In this document: in pieces, positions 1-14,850 of the stretch
Layout: every line of letters begins with the position of its first letter
How positions within the stretch are numbered: position 1 is the first letter of the stretch
Source: Intoshia linei
Taxonomy: Eukaryota; Orthonectida; Rhopaluridae
Assembly: GCA_001642005.1 (NCBI GenBank)
Contig: LWCA01000010.1
Span: forward strand, 1 to 64,000
Direction of reading: 5' to 3'
DNA: 64,000 nt
Translations under genes and position numbers: made by a program
The notes under the pieces: generated by a model
What the model was told of the DNA's origin: nothing
Seen by the model: the letters and a program-made list of their open reading frames with translations, nothing else
The model's database searches: none

Positions 1-295
1 TTTTTCGGTAAATAATTAATAATAATTGGACAACAGAAAAAAGTTCTATTAAAACGCGATTTGTGGATACATTAGAGTGGAAGACTTAAAAAAATATGTA
101 AAATATTAATAATGACATAAAAAAAGATATCACTGACTGTCTTGATTTTGTGTGCCCTTCGCTGACATTTGAGAAACTGTGGCAAAGTCAAGAATGTAAC
201 TTTTTGATTAAAATATTTTAAATAGAATTTCAATAAAATCTCATTTTAACTTTCCAATTTGAAGTAAAATGATATATTGCATTATGATCAGATGT

Positions 296-360
296 ATTGC
301 CCACGGCCGCACATAAACGCTCTTGCGGCCGCATGCGGCCGTACGTTGTGCACCCCTGTT
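296..360. repeat. GC-rich hAT-like terminus
   Basis: An island of GGCCGC words in otherwise AT-rich sequence. Read on the minus strand it begins CAGGGGTGCACAACGTACGG, the form of many hAT terminal repeats (CAGGGGTG...). No second end is recognised nearby, so this is probably an end fragment. Confidence 0.4.
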
Positions 361-1553
361 ATAGACTATACTAAAGCCTTAAATTAACCTTATATGATTT
401 ATCTTAATTTTATTTTTAGACTACATTAGAAGTACATTATAATAATATATGTATTGATTGTTTCTAAATTTTAATATTTGTAAATATTTTACAGTGGGTT
501 AAAGAATTTTCAATAATATGTTACAATAATATTTATAGAATTTATATAGTTTTAATTTTAAATTTTATTCAGCTAGTAAAATTTTTTTATATATATTAGA
601 TTGTACATTGCATTTATATTAAAATTTTGTTGATTTTTTATGAATTTGGATTGGTTTTCTAAATTATTTCATAGTTCGAAAAACAAAACTTATAGTATTA
701 TAGTGTTAAATGTTTAATAAAAATTGACCGCTATGAGTTACATTAACGTATATGCGACATTATTTATTTATCTTAAAAAATAAATTATATAATATATATA
801 TACATAAATAATAATATATGTGTAAATACCGTTAAAAATATTCATGATTTACTATTAGGTTATTATTGATTGAAATATCATTATATTAGATTGTAAAATA
901 TAATTCTATATAGTATATAGTAGGGTTCGCAATTTTGGTTTCGATAAAAGAAGACTCTTGTTTCATTTGATGTTATTAGTGATTCTAATCATGATCTTAG
1001 AGTCTAATCATTTGTAATAAAGAAAATTTGTATTATTTTGTATTAATTGACTTATTTTGATATAGTTGGTATATATTATAATTTATATTATTGCTATTAT
1101 TATACATGTAAACCTGGATATTGATTCATCCTCGACGTGGGTCGGGTTTTAAGGGTATATACTATATACCTTTATAATATACACTGTATATTATACAGTA
1201 ATTATTATATTATTTGTATACTCTATAATAATTTGTATATATTTTCCAGTATGTATAATATGTACTACTGGAATAAACTATAAGACATTTACTTACAATG
1301 TTATAAATTTTTTTAAATATAATGAATATATTCTATTTGAAACTACTATTTTAATATTTTTAAAATTCTACTTCTTATCAAATAGGCCTATAGACATATC
1401 AATTTCATAACATTAAATAGTAGTGTTAAAAATCGAATAAGACTGAAAGTAGAAAATATTTATTTGAAAAAACTATGGACATCAATTAATTAATTAAATA
1501 CTGTTATTTATTGTATTTATGAAAATAAATGAATATAATATATTCTATATACT

Positions 1554-2110
1554 ACGTACAAACAGCACCTAGCTCTGCCGAGGGCACATTTATATTCTAC
1601 CAAAAAAATAAATTCACGTTGAAAATCTAACTTAAAAATCCTACTATTCACTATTATCCATAAACAAGTGGTTCCCAAACTTGTTTCAGGTGGAACCATC
1701 ATATGACATTACTATTGAAAATCTAACTTAAAAATCCTACTATTCACTATTATCAATTCTTTAAAGGAAAAAATAAATTCACGTTGAAAATCTAATTTAA
1801 AAATCCTACTATTCACTATTATCAATCCTTTAAAGGAGTGGTTCCCAAATTTGTTTCAGTTGAAACTGTCATATTACATTAGTTTTTACTACCTGTAAAT
1901 TTTATTTAAATTCTAGGGTTGTTTTCATTAAAAAAAAAGGTAATTTGAAGTTTTGGCCTTGAAGATATAATTTTATGATAATATTTATGATTTTAAAATG
2001 CGTATTAGAGTATATATTTTTTTTAATTCTCAAACTCGTTTGATTTTTAAAAAAAGGACAATTAGGCTTTTTGACCTGTAAGATGTGAGTTTGGGAGGTT
2101 GAAATTTATT
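1554..2110. repeat. Dispersed repeat family A, rearranged copy
   Basis: Carries the family's terminal sequence TACTACGTACAAACAGCACC, followed by CTAGCTCTGCCGAGGG, then the internal segment with the phrase 'ctactattcactattatc'. That internal segment occurs three times in a row here (about 1647-1667, 1735-1755 and 1805-1825), a local tandem amplification. Other members lie at 12050, 17400, 25280, 33000, 36330, 40890, 41840, 53220, 57880, 58380 and 60470. Confidence 0.7.
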
Positions 2111-5100
2111 TTTCTAACTATTTACCTTTCTATGTACGATTAATTGATATTCTGAAATACTTTTTTGTAGACTAAAAAATTTATTGAAATTTTATGGTCA
2201 AACCATCTAATCAATATGGCGCGATGTAAAAATATTTTTTCCATCAATTTAACTAAAAAAAACTTATATTATCCTAAAAACGAATGAAGAAACGGCTATT
2301 ATAATTATTTATTATATTTTTTTTATGCAGTATATATTATACATTTAAGAAAATAACAATAAAAGTTATAAAATTAGGTAGTAAATAATAATATTATCAA
2401 TATAATACTAATAATACATATTATTAATAATATTTAACTATGTTCACAATAGTGAAGAGCCGAACCTACTATATTAAGATACACCTATGCGGTGGGCTCA
2501 ATTAAATTTTTAGAAAATAATATTATTAAATATTAAAAAACATATTTATAAAAACACACCATAGATGGTAACTTTTTAAGCTTATTTTTTTTCAGTGCAG
2601 TTCCACTATTGGCCAACATTTTTTAAAAATAAATCAAAAAAAAATTGAGGATTAGCATAGGCTTGATTATTCGCAAAAATCGAAAATTCGAAGAAATTTA
2701 TATAATTTTTGGCAAATAGTAGAGGCGTCGTATTTCTAATACTGTTCAGTAATTTTTCAGCATAATGTTCATTAATGAATGCATAGTTGGTAAAAAATAA
2801 TTTAATATAATATAACTTAACTTAAAATGTACAGATTTAAATTCATTAATTATAATTATTAATTATAAAATTTATAAATATAATATGAATGAAAATAAAA
2901 ATTTAAAAATTAATGTTTATTCTGTACTTCAGAATATTACAAGAGGTTCCAACAGTATAATTAGAAAATGAAAATAAAATTTACTTTCTTAAATCAATAT
3001 ATAAATGAATAATTTAATTTCTAATTTTAATTTTCCTGAACAGCACAAATTTTGTCCTTTAATGCAATGGCTCCCAAAGGGGGCGACTATAAAAAATCGA
3101 ACAATATTTAAGAAGTATTACATTTATTTATTATTTACAGAGGTTAACTTACCTTATCGGCAACATCTGAATATTTTTCTTATCTCAATCTTTATCTATT
3201 TTTATGATAATATGTTATTATTGTTAATATATTAATGAATTGTATAATTGTACAATTTATATCATTAATAATAATATAAAATGATTCATTATATAATAAA
3301 ATGTATATAAATTTCTTTTTACATAATTTTAAGTATATAGTGTAGGAAAAACTTATATAAAAATAATTATAATATAACATAAATAAAATAGTTGGTAAAA
3401 ATATATTTAAATTGATGAATATTATTTTTAATTAATAACTTAACATTATTAAATTAAGTTACATTAACTTTGTAAATAAAATAAAATTCTAAGATATATA
3501 ATAAATTTAATAAATACAAGTTGTATACTACATGTAATATGTATAGTAGGTTTTCACACGTATTCAAGAATCAAGGGCAATCAATGCTCATGTAGTATTT
3601 TCGTGTAAAATAACAAAATCTAGAATCAGTGTATCAAAATTGCCGATTTGACTAAGTGATAATTTTAAATCTATCATATAAAAATTAAAACGGAACTTTA
3701 TTTGAGTAAAAACTACATATTAATAACATGATTTTATCATTATAATAATGTCATATCCGTGTTTACGTGTTCACAAAAAATCGTGTTTTTTGACTTAAAT
3801 GGATAATATTTCTATTTTCTAAAGTTTCTATACATGTCTCTTACATTTCAAAATGAACATCCTTAAAGTATACAATTAACACATATATATTAATTATTAT
3901 ATTTTATTATTATTGATTATAATATTAACATATATTGTACTTCAAACGAATTTTTTAAATTATTAAATTTATATTTGCAAATTATAATACATAATGTTAT
4001 TTTTTTAAACATAATAATATCGATAATACTAGTCGGTATGTTTAATATTTACATATTACACTAGTCAACAAAATGAAAATTTTTTTCGAAGATCTGTATA
4101 AAATACACATCATTAAATAGTTGAAATTTTTGTGGTCAACATGATATTTTACTTTTATATTTTCCAAATTGCAATCAAAAGTATGGCTGATAATAATATC
4201 ATAGTAACTAGCATATTTTAATAAATCTCAATTAATTAATCTTAATATAAATAATGTATAGATTGAGATGTTTAATTTTTAGGGTTAATAATCTCTCACG
4301 TAGAAAAAAAGATCTTTAGATACACGATAATTGAATATTAAATAAATTACAGGTACCCAATAATTAAATGACCACTGACTCTTCAACAGGTCGAAGATCT
4401 CAATCAGATTGTTCTAGACATTTAAAGTGTATATTGAACTATCTAAATCTAGATTTACTGAAAAATTTTGAGATAATGAGATTATAAGAAAAATATATTA
4501 ATACATTTATTTAAATTAAATTATAAATAATAACAATAATAATATACAATTTTAATCGGATTATAATTATTATCAAAAAAAATAAATTATTTAGTTCGAT
4601 TTGTTTGTTTTTTAGATAAATGCTATCATAAAACCACTTTTTAACAATATAAATTTATGATAATTATATAATTCGTAACTTTTTAAATGTATTTTGTGAT
4701 TTGTTGGCTGCTGTAGCAACAAAATACATATATTATAAGCTTAATAAATAGTGAACACGATCACCAATTATTTAATGTTGTATATCATCGTAATCGCATT
4801 TAATTTAATTATCTACAAAATGATATTATTTTTGTGAATATCTATTTTGAGTGTTGACTAGTGTTATAGTAGTTTATTTTATATATTTTAAAAAAACTTA
4901 TAGCAAGTAATTAATTATTGTTACGTTTATAGTTTATAAAAATACCGTTATAATCCTATAACGGTCTTATGTGGTTTATATGATGCTTAAAACGGGATAT
5001 ATGCTTAATCAACATTACTGATATGTACGCATATTGGTGTATTATCAATTTATTATATATTATTATTGGTAATATGTGTATATTATACATACGTTTAATA

Positions 5101-7967
5101 TTATACACAAGTAAATTACAACATTTCACAGTCTTAGAAAAATTTACTATTTGTTAAATTGAATTAGTAATAATTTTGACAGGCCTTATTTTGAAAATCT
5201 TTAGTTGGTAATGTTTATTGTATTATAATTTATTAAGATTTTATTTAGTATGTAAACTTAATTTTGTATTAATTAATAATTTTGTTGTAACGCGGGCCGC
5301 ATAATTGACGCTGCTGGTCTATACTCTAAAATAGGTTCGGAACCAATGACCTGCGGTCATAAGTGGCTCGTTCGGTAAATATGTACATTATTTATTTTTA
5401 AATTTGCAAATTTTCAAGACTGTTTTAAACATTTTTTACAATAATTGGCAATTTAATTAATTAATCAAATTCTAGTTTATTTATTTTGATTTTTACAACA
5501 TTAATTTTGAGTTTACAATAAATTTTATGTATGTTTTTTGGGGTTAATTATGAGGAAGTCAAACATCTTTAAAAACCAAAATAAATGAGCTAGAAATGAA
5601 TTTAAAAAAATAAAATGGTTCACAAATCCTAGTAAATTCATCAAAGAAATAACCAACATAATTATCCATAGAATCAAAATTAAAGCTAATTATACATAAA
5701 ATAATAATGGTGTAATAACATTTGAAATCAATTTTAACTGATTTTACTAATGAAGGTTATCGGTTTCTTAATATTATAACCTAATTTGGAACATTTTTTT
5801 CTCAAAATCGTTTTGGTTGATACAAATTCTCCAAACATTCGATTTTTTTTCAACAAAACTTAAATAAAATTTCTTATCTGTAAAATCACAATATACTGGT
5901 GGAATTAAAAACGAAAACAATACAATTGTGAGTGGTAATTGGCGCAGTGATTAGAAGAAATTACAGAATCTAATTGATTCATACAAAACTCTAAAAGAAA
6001 TATAAACGAAAGCCTTTATTAATTTTATGAAACGTGACTGTATTTCTAACGCTTAATGTAATGCAATAACATTATATCAAGTAAAATCCTACATTATGAA
6101 TATGGATAGATCACCTAAACTTAAGTAAGTTTGCGATTTTAATTTTCCAAATTAGAATTGATTAGTTCTAAACAGAACTGTTATCAAATGTAAAATTGCT
6201 AGATTATTATTATTCTTACTTATATAATATGCTATGCAATATTTGTAAGTAATTTAATAGTAAATATGTTTTACGTAAATGCCCAGGCTATCTTGAATAT
6301 TCGTTGAAATGGATTAATATTTAGGAAATATAATTTTTTTATACTTGATAATTAATATACAAGTATATATAATATATATATGTATGTATATCTAAGGAAG
6401 TTCAAAAATATAATTTTTCATTTTTTCGAGACATCTTAATGTTAACTGTATTTGATTTGATTTTATCATAGACAGTAATTTTTTTACATACTAATTAATT
6501 ATGTCCAATTCAATATAATTATAGCGAGTGAATATAAAAATATTTTATTTTAGCATGTTTTTCATTAAAATCATACAAAAATAGTTTTTATTGCAAAATA
6601 TTATTTGGAAAATAACGGTAAATAATGGAAAATTTAGCAAATAATAGAAGCAAATTAATAAACATTATGTAAATTCAATTGAACCATACCACAATTAACT
6701 TACAAGATTCATGCTACTTAGATAATTATCAAATGCTCTGATATTAAAACTAGACACTAAAAAACTAGAGAATAAACTTTGAGTTATCAATATAGCTTCA
6801 TACAAATTCATCTACTACAGACCCAAGTTAAAACTAAAATATTAAGATTAATTTTTTACCTACAAGCCATATTAAAAAAAATTTAAATATCTATGGTGTT
6901 CACAGTGTGATTACCATTTACAGTTCACACCAGATAATATTTTTTTATCCAATTAAATTATAAAATCAAACTAAAAGACCAGAATTTGTCAATTTTTTAA
7001 TGAATAAATTATGATAATTAATTTATAAAATAAAAAAAAATGTATATTGTATTGTATCTCATTCTTGATAATAAAGCCCAATAAACGACATATGCATGAA
7101 AAGCTATGATATAATCAAGATTATTATTTATGTTTAGTTTGTAATAAACCTATATATTTTTATTATAATTCTTACATTACCCATTATCAGATAGTATCTT
7201 TTTAATTTTATTGAAATTGTTTAAAATTAATTTATTAACCCATTTTCTCCCAAGCCAATTTAAGTTTTTTTTGTCAGATTTTAATAAAATTTTAGAATAT
7301 TACATATCCTCTCACATTGATATTTTTTATAATTTAAATTAAACATTGGATCAATGTTAACAATCTGGTCATTTTTAACACTAGGCACTTTAAACTGTGA
7401 TTTTTTCTATTATTGAAATTTACCATGTCAAATTAATAACCATACTTCTCATAAAACGACGTTGTCGTACATTATTTTCATACATTTTCTACTATTTCCA
7501 TTATCGTAAAATACTTTTTTTATAATAAATTTTAAATCATTTTAATTGAGTGTAAAAAATAAAATTAATTTTAATTTAAGATTTTAATAACAAACCTCAA
7601 GTAAAAAATTTATAATATTTGCATTAGAAAAAAATACATATTAATACTGTTGAAATCGTTTTAATTATTGTTTTAAACTAAATTAAATTAATAAAATATT
7701 CCCAATCTATTTGAGTTGTCTATATTTAATATAAATGAAATAAACTACAGTTATGCATCGTTTATTTTCAAATTCGAACGGATACCTAAAAACTATCTTA
7801 AATAGCTGTCCCGAACTGTAAATTTAAATTTTTAATATTGCCTTAATTATTTTATTTTAGTCTATTTTGTTAAATGAAAATATGGATGTGATGAAGTTGT
7901 CTGAATATAATAAAATTAAATATATAGGACTTTTGTAATTTTGTCGTGAGATTGTGGTAATCTTGAT

Positions 7968-8624
7968 CAGGGATTGGAAATAATTGATTCCAATCAATTA
8001 TTTTGTATAAACCAATTAATTGTTTGCTAAATATTAATATTTCAATTAATTAGTTTTTTTATATAACCGAAAAAATATAAATTGAATCCTTTTATGACGA
8101 ATGGTTGATGAAAAAATTAAATTTAGCCATTATAAACTATAATTTATAATAATACAATATTAAGGTGTCAAGTTGACACTGTCAACACTGTTTTAGCGTA
8201 TCACAGTTTCACCATCCTTTATTTATTTCCAGAAAAATTTTTATGTCCAAATTCGAAGGAATAAAATAAATAATATGAAAATATTTTCTAAATACTATTC
8301 TGCAAATAAAATATAATGCAACTAAAATAGTTTGATATTGTATAATTAAATATTAACATTTCATTATTCTATGCAATTTTAGAAAAATAGAAACGCGTTT
8401 TTCACCAGAAAAATGATTTATTTAACCTACTAGCTTGACTGTTATGTACTTCGGACAAACAGCATCCTAGTAAATTCATTATAACCACATGACAGCTTTT
8501 TTTAAAATTTATTAGGATATTGTTATCAATGTTACATTAATTGGAAAAATTTTTTTGATTTTTCAATAAATTTTACCAATTAATTGCAATTAAATTGGTT
8601 GCAATCAATTAATTTCAATCCCTG
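7968..8624. mobile_element. MITE with CAGGGATTG terminal repeats
   Basis: Left end CAGGGATTGGAAATAATTGA; right end, read on the minus strand, CAGGGATTGAAATTAATTGA. These are about 20-bp imperfect terminal inverted repeats around a 657-bp AT-rich interior with no open frame. The CAGGG start is hAT-like. I could not see a clean 8-bp target duplication (left flank ATCTTGAT, right flank GTGATACA), so the boundaries or the class may be slightly off. Confidence 0.6.
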
Positions 8625-9141
8625 GTGATACATAGTTTAATTTGAATTATATTTATGAAGGTATATTTCTCAATCCAATGTAAAAAAGATGTAAAGAAGT
8701 AGCCCGATTAATGCGATTGATAAATCCTAGTTGTATCGTATTAATCAATGATTATTATAATAAAAATGTTTATTAAATTTTAATTTTAACTAAAAATTAT
8801 GTCGCAAATGGATGATAATTATTGTCTGTCAATTGAATTTTAATACACTTTTATTGAATATTGATTCTCAATGTTTTTATGTTATTATTAGAAATAATCA
8901 CTTGTGTTAATGCACAATATCCATATTAAGATAAAAGTAGGTTAAATGTTATATGAAAAATATAACTATGCTTGGTATTTTTCAATTACTTTCTTATTGT
9001 GGCAATTTTTTTACCGTCCATGAATTATTGTAAATTGTCGGTAAATAATCATAGAAATACCATATAAATTGTAAATACAACTAAAAACAATTAAAACAAA
9101 AATTATCTATCAATATCCTGTATAATTAACAAAATTAAAAT

Positions 9142-12100
9142 ATGAGTGATGTAGAAATTAAAGATAATGGTACATTTATAAAATACACATACATGTAGTG
9201 TAATATGTAATTTTCGTATTATAGTGGATGAAGCAAAATCGTTAAGCAGTAGACTATGCTCAACTCTATTAATTGCAATTTCATATATTCTTATTGCTGT
9301 ATCATTTCCTGTGTCGATATTTTTCTGTATTAAAATTATTCAAGAGTATGAACGAGCGCTCATTTTCAGACTAGGTCGTCTAATCAGTGGAAAAGCCTTT
9401 GGCCCAGGTTAGTCCATGTTACTATTATTATACTGTCATTTCAACGCTAAATTAATGCAAATTAAAGTTTTTAATTTTTAGGAATATTTTTTGTTATTCC
9501 TTGTATAGACACCTACAGAGTCGTTGATTTACGAACTGTAGCATTTGATGTACCACCTCAAGAAATTCTTACCAAAGATTCTGTTACTGTTGTAACAGAT
9601 GCCGTCGTTTTCTATAATGTTTTCAATCCAGTTGCATCCATTATTAATGTTGAAAATGTTACTTCTGCTACACGATTACTGGCAGCAACAACTTTACGTA
9701 ATGAATTGGGTACAAAGGATTTGAGTGATATTTTATTACACAGAGAAGAAGTTGCCTCAAAAATGCAAGTAATATATTATTAAAGCTAAAATCATTATTA
9801 ATACACTTAATCATTGTCTCTAAATCTTGATCAGTAGCACGCGGAAGACATTTTAACATATTGTTAATGAAAAGATGTAAAATTTTGAGGTTGATGTTTA
9901 CTACAATAGTAATGACTAGGGTAGTTTTTTATGGTAAAATGCTATTTTTATATGATAATTAGCACGAAATTACTAGAACCATGATACCATTATTATGTTT
10001 ATTATTATCTAATTAACAATTTATAACATCATTAATTGCCATAAAATCAATTATGTTTAAAAAATTGATTTTTTAAGTTTAAATTGAGTTACCATTGAAT
10101 CACAAAACAATGTGTATTATTAATAATATATATAATACTATATTTGAACAATAAAAATGATAAAATGCCACCTTATATATACAATTTATTCAAAAAAGCA
10201 CCATCTACCACAAATAGTTTTGAACGGAGTTTCAGTTTGTTAAAAAGAGCAATTCTTACCAGATAATGTTAAGAAAAATACTATGTTATACTACAATAAA
10301 CATTATGTACAATAAACATTAATAATTTTCAATATCACTAACATCGCACAATAAGATTTACATCGTTTGTTTTATTTGAAGTTATATAGTATATATGATA
10401 TGCTTGTCCGTGTGTGTTATCGTTGATTTCAATGACTAACAGTCTTAGAATATTATAAAGTGCACATTTCAATTAAAGTTTTGTTCCGGGACATATAATA
10501 AGATAAATGTCAATCTCCCAAACTCACATCTTACGGGTCAAAAAAGTACTTTAGTATTCATATATTTTTTTTCCGAAATTTTTTATTAAAACAAAAAATG
10601 TGAAATAATTAACGGTCCGAATAATATTAATCAGTTTAATATAAATAATAATAATCTATTAAAAAAAAGATTATTCTGATAGAGCTAATTCCAGTTGATG
10701 TAAATACATAATTACAACCCCAGAAATTCACGCATTCCCAGTGAAAAATAAATTTTAATATATTATCATTCAATATTTTTCAAATATTTCGATTAAAATA
10801 AAAATTGGAAATGTAAATTATTGATCCTACAAATTCAAAAAAATTTCAAAAAAACAATTGTTATTCCATTTTTTAAATTTATTATACAGAATTTGTGTAC
10901 AAAACCTGTATATATAATGAATAAATATTCCTTATTTTAAATTTTATTCATATTAATTTATTATGTAAAGTTACCGACACCATCATGCTTGGGCCTATGC
11001 AAATATTAAAATTAAGGTCTATTAAATATTGTATTGCTTCAATTTAAATCCTACTAAAGTAAGGTTTAGGGTACGGTAGATTCAATTGGTATTAACCATA
11101 GAACTAACAAAAATTTTAGGATAATGAAATTTTTCGATACGGCATTCATCTTTAAAAATTGTATTTGAAATTGGGGTTTTTTAAATTCTAAGACTGTTAA
11201 TTTTTTAAATAAACCCTAACACACACTAAATTTTATATGCAAAGGATGTAATATGCAATATACATACCGTTTTATGGTCTACAGGTTTTTTCAATACAAT
11301 CTTAGGGGCAGATCGAATTCCTGCGCTACATAACGGCTTAATATTCATAAATTATTTATTCAATAAGTATATAATATAGTATAATATATATATTATAGTG
11401 TATATGTAGTATAATATAGTATAGAGGTATAATAAGAAATTTAGCTTGCATTTGATGAATCTACTGACGCATGGGGCATACAAATACAGCGAATTGAAAT
11501 GTAATTCAATAGTCAGTTTATACGTCTAATATTTTTGTCATTTATGCATATTAAACATTCACTTTAGTAAGGATGTCAGATTACCAATACAAATGCAAAA
11601 ATCAATGAGTGCTGTCGCGGAAGCTACAAGAGATGCACGAGCTAAAGTAATCATATTTATAAAATTTTTCTAATACATTAATTATATTCATTATCATCGT
11701 ACTAATCGAGATTTAAATATACACATAATGTCTAATTTTGATAATTTGTCTTATGTATATTTATTTTTGTATTTAATACATTGTCTTATGTAATTGTGAC
11801 GTCTAACTGGCAGAATGGTTATAGTCATATAATTATATTCTACGTAATAAATAATATTGAAATTGTTATTATAAATAAATAAATCATAAAAAATATATAA
11901 AAAAACTGAAAAAAAATATAAAGTGTATGTCTAAAAAATGTTTTTATAAAAATAAAAATTTATTAAAAATTAATAACTGCACATTCCAAGTTAAGTTAAG
12001 TTATTTTTAAGTTAGATTTTCAACATGAATTTATTTTTTAGTATAATAAAAATGTGCCCTCGGCAGAGCTAGGTGCTGTTTGTACGTAGTACATAACAGT

Positions 12101-12910
12101 CAAGCTACTTTTGTATATTTAATTACTCGCTTCATTATTTTAAAACTGCTCATTTCTGTCTACTCTAGTTATGAATCTTGATAATAAAAATTAATTGCTG
12201 TAAATTTTAAAGAATACTTTTAGGTTATTATGGCGGAAGGTGAAGAACACGCTGCTCTTTCTATCAAAGAAGCTGCCGATATAATTGGGTTTTTATAATT
12301 TTATTATTATTTTTTGAATTTAATTAACATACAAGCATATTAAATATCTTTTGAAATTGAGCACTAAAAAATTTTCTTTGAAAATCAAATTATTTAAATT
12401 AAAAATGTCCAGTCAAAGTCATAGAGAGGTGACTAATTGTTATATGAGACTACAATTTATTTCCGAAATTTTTTTATGACACTATTTTCATTTTCGGTGG
12501 CCGCTAGCTTGGACTCTGTACCAAGACGGGAAAACATTTTTTTGATTAATTTTGAAAAATTGTTAACGAATATTGCAAACTGGCGAATAATGGAGGCTAC
12601 ACTGCATTTCTATAAATTTAGAATTTTGAATACTAATTAATAACCTACACGTGTTTTGTCTTTCTCATGCTTTTATAAAATAGTTTAAATTTTTGAAAAT
12701 CTCAATCCCTGATGAATTACTATGTGAAAATCCCAATCAATTAATTCAATTAATAAAACATTACAACACTTATAATCAATATTTAGACAATCAGAAAATG
12801 CATTGCAGTTACGATTCCTTCAAACATTACATTCGATATCTCAAGAAAAAAATTCTACTGTGGTTGTTCCAATACCAGTTGACTTTCTTAAACACATAAT
12901 GAAAAAATAA
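9142..12910 (+). CDS. Stomatin / band-7 (SPFH) membrane protein, copy 1
   Basis: Seven exons: 9142-9169, 9225-9407, 9482-9768, 11445-11500, 11568-11646, 12224-12288, 12787-12910, giving 273 aa; every junction is GT/AG and in phase. Residues about 16-42 form the single hydrophobic hairpin of stomatins ([19 protein letters not shown]), followed by the hallmark IFRLGR...GPG and the SPFH domain ([33 protein letters not shown]). The C-terminus has [10 protein letters not shown] and the PIPVDFL motif. Stomatins oligomerise on the cytoplasmic face of the membrane and modulate channels, including mechanosensory ones. The family is sure; orthology to a particular stomatin or MEC-2 is not. Exon 4 (11445-11500) is divergent but intact. 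Intron 3 carries a family A repeat and intron 5 a family A terminus. Confidence 0.93.
10378..10930. repeat. Family A repeat in stomatin-1 intron 3
   Basis: Shares long phrases with 60530-61170, for example 'cagtcttagaat', 'actcacatcttacgggtcaa' and 'cctacaaattc', in the same order. It explains most of the 1.7-kb intron between exons 3 and 4. No coding potential. Confidence 0.65.
12050..12110. repeat. Family A terminus in stomatin-1 intron 5
   Basis: Reads CCCTCGGCAGAGCTAGGTGC, then TGTTTGTACGTAGTACATAA and CAGTCAAGCT, the inverse of the terminus at 1554. It is preceded by the 'gttagattttcaacatgaat' segment also seen at 1620. Confidence 0.7.
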
Positions 12911-14850
12911 ATATCAAGTCAATATTTAGTTTCCAAATTAAATTTTATATTATTAAATATTATATTAATAAAATCCATACACCAATTTTTTCCCGATTTT
13001 AAGATAACGACAATTTCCTTTTTGCAATACATGACAGTGCGTTCAGAACTTCAGACCATTAGTAGCCATTGGCTACATCTAAATTTCCTTTGATTGACAG
13101 GTTAAATGTTTATATTCGTGTTGTTATGTCTGATAAGCAAATTTTTGATTTAGTCATATTCAATGATTAGAGTCTAATCATTAGACTAGAGAAGACTAAA
13201 AAGAGCACTTTTGAAATTATAAAACGGGTAAAAAAATAATAAAATGTATCAAACTCATTGTAATAATAAAATATATAGCTAAGTGCATTAGCTTTATGAC
13301 ATAATCGTATCTACAAAATAAAAAGAGCAATAATAAAATATTATCGTTGATTTATATATATAATACGTTTGAATCATTAATTAAATGAAAAAGAATAACG
13401 GATATGACCAAAATAAAATAAATTAGATTTAAACCACAACAATTATCAAAATTTTCTGGTTCAAATTAGTTAATTATTTATTTATATATATAACAAAAAA
13501 TATGTTTCAACGTTAAAATTTTTAAATCGCCAATCTTTTGTTAAAATACGTTTTAAATTTGAGAATGATCGTTTTACAAAACAGGAAGTGGAGTTGCAGA
13601 GTTGTAAATCACAATATAAAGATGGTTCCATATTTTCTACAGGATTCATAATATCATTAAGACCGATTGAAATCATACTTTTTCGTAAATATGTTTTTAT
13701 CTTACATACATTTCACCGAAGGTCAACTGATTTAAATCTTGGAATGCTTGCTTCATTGAATATTTCATACTTTCCATTTTAAGCACCAATGAAATTAAGA
13801 TAAAATATTTTGCTTAATGTTGAAAATATAATGAAATGGTCGGATAAGCTTGAGAAAGAGAAAACGACTAAAAAATTTAATATTTAAATATAATTTATAG
13901 TCTAAATATAAAATTAAACATGAAAATGTGAAAGTTTTAGAATTTAAATATAAAAATTAAATATTAAACTGTATAATACAAAATGTCTACTTATATCAGG
14001 GGTCTTCAACGAGATTTTGGAGTTAACGAGTCCTTAACTAGTCCGCAACTAGTCCAAAGAGATAATTATTTGCATAAAACTAAATCAGACGAATCACAAG
14101 CCCACAATGCCTCGAAAAAAGAAGAATAAAACATACTATTTCAAATACTAAAAAATACGGTTTAGTCAATAATAGTCTTGATATAATTGGGACACCAAAT
14201 AATAAAACCAAAAATTTAAAAATGTTAGGAAATTTGGAAAAAAGTATTGGTAAAGTCAGAAGCATATTAACACCTAAAAAATATACACACACAAACAAAT
14301 ATTGCGTAGCATATTATATAATAAAGAAAAATTTCTAAGACATTTATTTAATTTACATTCATAATTATCTTAATTGTTAATTTGTTAATTAATGAGTTTA
14401 GTTGAAGTACAATACAATATTTAATTTTTATAAGAATTGAAATTCAATAATGGGCCATTATGAATGGCATTGTATAAAATACATATGGAATCAATCGAAT
14501 TATCATCGTACATGTGTTAAAATTATCACAAAGAATTGTATGTACACAAGTACAACATACATCATTTTTACGCCCTAAATTGATGACAATTACAATTAGA
14601 CAATGTTGAAAAATTTGATGATAATACATAGGCGGAAAATCTATTTATGCGTGACATCGTCAACATTAGAGTGCAAGTGATTATTAACGTTGTACAGTAT
14701 CATTTATTCATCTTTCGAGATTAAAAAGTGTCTCGTAGCACATTATTTCAAGAATTATTAATACAATAGACATTTAAAACTAAGAAACTAATTTACATCG
14801 TTAAAAATATATATTTTGTGCATATTCTTCTGTATTATTTAAATTTAACT
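12911..14850. other. Intergenic region between stomatin copies
   Basis: About 1.9 kb of AT-rich DNA. Apart from the hAT fragment at 13482-13676, I see a family A end near 14280-14320 ('acacacacaaacaaatattg', then a motif like the one at 53826-53860). No further gene is supported, and the promoter of copy 2 is presumably in here. Confidence 0.5.
13482..13676 (-). pseudogene. hAT transposase C-terminal fragment
   Basis: On the minus strand an open frame includes SCFVKRSFSNLKRILTKDWR followed by NFNVETYFLLYI. This has the pattern of the hAT-family C-terminal dimerisation domain (S-x-x-x-x-R-S-F-S-x-L-K-x-I, then a basic stretch, then an N-x-E...L-Y-I helix). No intact DDE core is seen around it, so it is a dead fragment between the two stomatin genes. 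Confidence 0.55.

Larger units (their letters stand above)
1..9141. other. Gene-free 5' flank with transposon debris
   Basis: I find no exon with splice sites and recognisable protein similarity in this stretch. Short open frames such as 3005-3235 have AT-driven composition and no family resemblance. It does hold a GC-rich hAT-like terminus at 296-360, a piece of the window-wide dispersed repeat at 1554-2110, another GC-rich transposon-like scrap at 5285-5375, a copy of a repeat shared with 21346-21490 at about 6275-6450, and a MITE at 7968-8624. The rest is anonymous AT-rich DNA. Confidence 0.6.

Noticed and set aside
3005-3235. 76-codon ORF
   Set aside because: AT-driven composition, no motif, no splice context. 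Treated as chance.
9668-9859. Minus-strand open frame over stomatin-1 exon 3
   Set aside because: It is the antisense shadow of the SPFH exon. The plus-strand splice structure and protein similarity are decisive.
9769-11444. Apparent loss of the '[11 protein letters not shown]' exon from stomatin copy 1, which would make it a pseudogene
   Set aside because: A divergent but in-phase 56-nt exon is present at 11445-11500 (encoding [13 protein letters not shown]), so the gene is intact.
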